Shown here: piece by piece, positions 63,409 through 64,000 of the stretch | Numbering within the stretch: the stretch's first letter is position 1 | Layout: every line of letters begins with the position of its first letter | Assembly (NCBI RefSeq): GCF_900631615.1 | Contig: NZ_LR131273.1 | Coordinates: 2,388,850-2,452,849 of the forward strand | From: Tsukamurella paurometabola | GTDB taxonomy: Bacteria > Actinomycetota > Actinomycetes > Mycobacteriales > Mycobacteriaceae | Direction: 5' to 3' | Length of the DNA stretch: 64,000 bases | The notes under the pieces: generated by a model | The model's database searches: none | What the model was told of the DNA's origin: nothing | What the model saw: the letters and a program-made list of their open reading frames with translations, nothing else | Program-made: the position numbers and the translations under genes

Positions 63409-64000
63409 ATGGCTATCCGTAAGTACAAGCCGACCACTCCGGGTCGTCGTGGTTCGTCGGGCTCGACCTTCGACGAGATCACGCGTTCGACCCCGGAGAA
63501 GTCGCTGGTCCGCCCGCTGCACGGCCGCGGTGGCCGCAACGCGCACGGTCGTATCACCACCCGGCACAAGGGTGGCGGTCACAAGCGTGCGTACCGCGTC
63601 ATCGACTTCCGTCGCCATGACAAGGACGGCATCAACGCCAAGGTCGCGCACATCGAGTACGACCCCAACCGCACCAGCCGCATCGCACTGCTGCACTACC
63701 TGGACGGCGAGAAGCGCTACATCCTCGCCCCCAAGGACCTGAAGCAGGGCGACGTGGTCGAGTCCGGCCCCAACGCCGACATCAAGCCGGGCAACGCCCT
63801 GCCGCTGCGCAACATCCCCGCCGGCACCGTGATCCACGCCGTCGAGCTGCGCCCCGGTGGCGGTGCCAAGATGGCCCGCTCGGCCGGTGCCAGCATCCAG
63901 CTGCTGGGCAAGGAGGGCGCCTACGCGACCCTGCGCATGCCCTCCGGTGAGATCCGTCGCGTCGACGTGCGCTGCCGCGCCACCGTCGGCGAGGTGGGCA
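63409..64000 (+). CDS. rplB: 50S ribosomal protein L2, 5' part
   Basis: The first 197 codons only, cut by the window end. [19 protein letters not shown] and [21 protein letters not shown] are L2 signatures. L2 is needed for subunit joining and peptidyl transfer. It starts immediately after the rplW stop (TAA-ATG) with CGGAGG upstream. Confidence 0.98.
   Translation, partial: MAIRKYKPTTPGRRGSSGSTFDEITRSTPEKSLVRPLHGRGGRNAHGRITTRHKGGGHKRAYRVIDFRRHDKDGINAKVAHIEYDPNRTSRIALLHYLDGEKRYILAPKDLKQGDVVESGPNADIKPGNALPLRNIPAGTVIHAVELRPGGGAKMARSAGASIQLLGKEGAYATLRMPSGEIRRVDVRCRATVGEVG

Overview
The window is high-GC (about 70 % by eye), densely packed DNA from an actinobacterium, most likely a mycolic-acid bacterium of the order Mycobacteriales. 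A Tsukamurella/Gordonia/Rhodococcus-type genome fits, but the genus is my inference. The main clues are the run pstB - phoU - dus - desA1, which I recall as the gene order of M. tuberculosis Rv0820-Rv0824c; a ugpA-ugpE-ugpB-ugpC operon in the mycobacterial order with a UgpB very like the mycobacterial one; and several small actinobacterial families. No phage, insertion sequence or CRISPR array was seen.

Layout. 1-7.3 kb: the end of pstS, then pstC-pstA-pstB for phosphate uptake, an FHA/zinc-ribbon protein, and in the opposite direction phoU, a tRNA-dihydrouridine synthase and the desaturase desA1. 7.5-11.4 kb: a minus-strand operon with an ABC-2 exporter and a two-component system. 11.6-15.8 kb: ugpAEBC. 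15.9-24 kb: a drug exporter with its TetR regulator, a glycosyltransferase, tRNA-Lys, a diguanylate cyclase, an ArsR/SRPBCC pair, and a DoxX/ECF-sigma pair. 24.1-24.5 kb: tRNA-Glu, tRNA-Asp and tRNA-Phe with a terminator. 25.7-31.9 kb: an oxidative catabolic cluster (ferredoxin-type reductase, then divergently esterase, short-chain dehydrogenase, a predicted di-iron protein, Baeyer-Villiger-type monooxygenase, MerR regulator). 31.9-41 kb: fdhD, acyl-ACP thioesterase, D-amino-acid oxidase, secreted and hypothetical proteins, a second ABC-2 exporter, and a HhH-GPD DNA glycosylase.

41-45.8 kb: the str operon (rpsL-rpsG-fusA-tuf) behind a leader of about 300 nt. 61.4-64 kb: the start of the S10 operon (rpsJ-rplC-rplD-rplW-rplB, the last cut by the window end), also with a long structured leader. 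These two operons are separated by about 15.7 kb of accessory genes: a peroxiredoxin-like protein, secreted proteins, a three-gene toxin/HEAT/YbaB operon, an alcohol dehydrogenase with a second ferredoxin-type reductase, a second Baeyer-Villiger-type monooxygenase, alpha-methylacyl-CoA racemase, a serine protease and a lipoprotein esterase.

The strongest candidate for an undescribed system is the 25.7-31.9 kb cluster. Its 28709-29632 gene, of a family usually labelled 'metal-dependent hydrolase', shows a full ferritin-like di-iron ligand pattern (E51, E81xxH84, E127, E158xxH161) with almost the same spacing as DesA1 elsewhere in this window. Next to an FAD/[2Fe-2S] reductase, an alcohol dehydrogenase, a Baeyer-Villiger oxygenase and an esterase, it suggests a hydroxylate - oxidise - insert oxygen - hydrolyse route. 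A second notable pattern is that at least ten genes carry TANNNT exactly 6-7 nt before the start codon, the signature of leaderless mRNAs; three of these -10 boxes reuse the stop codon of the gene upstream.
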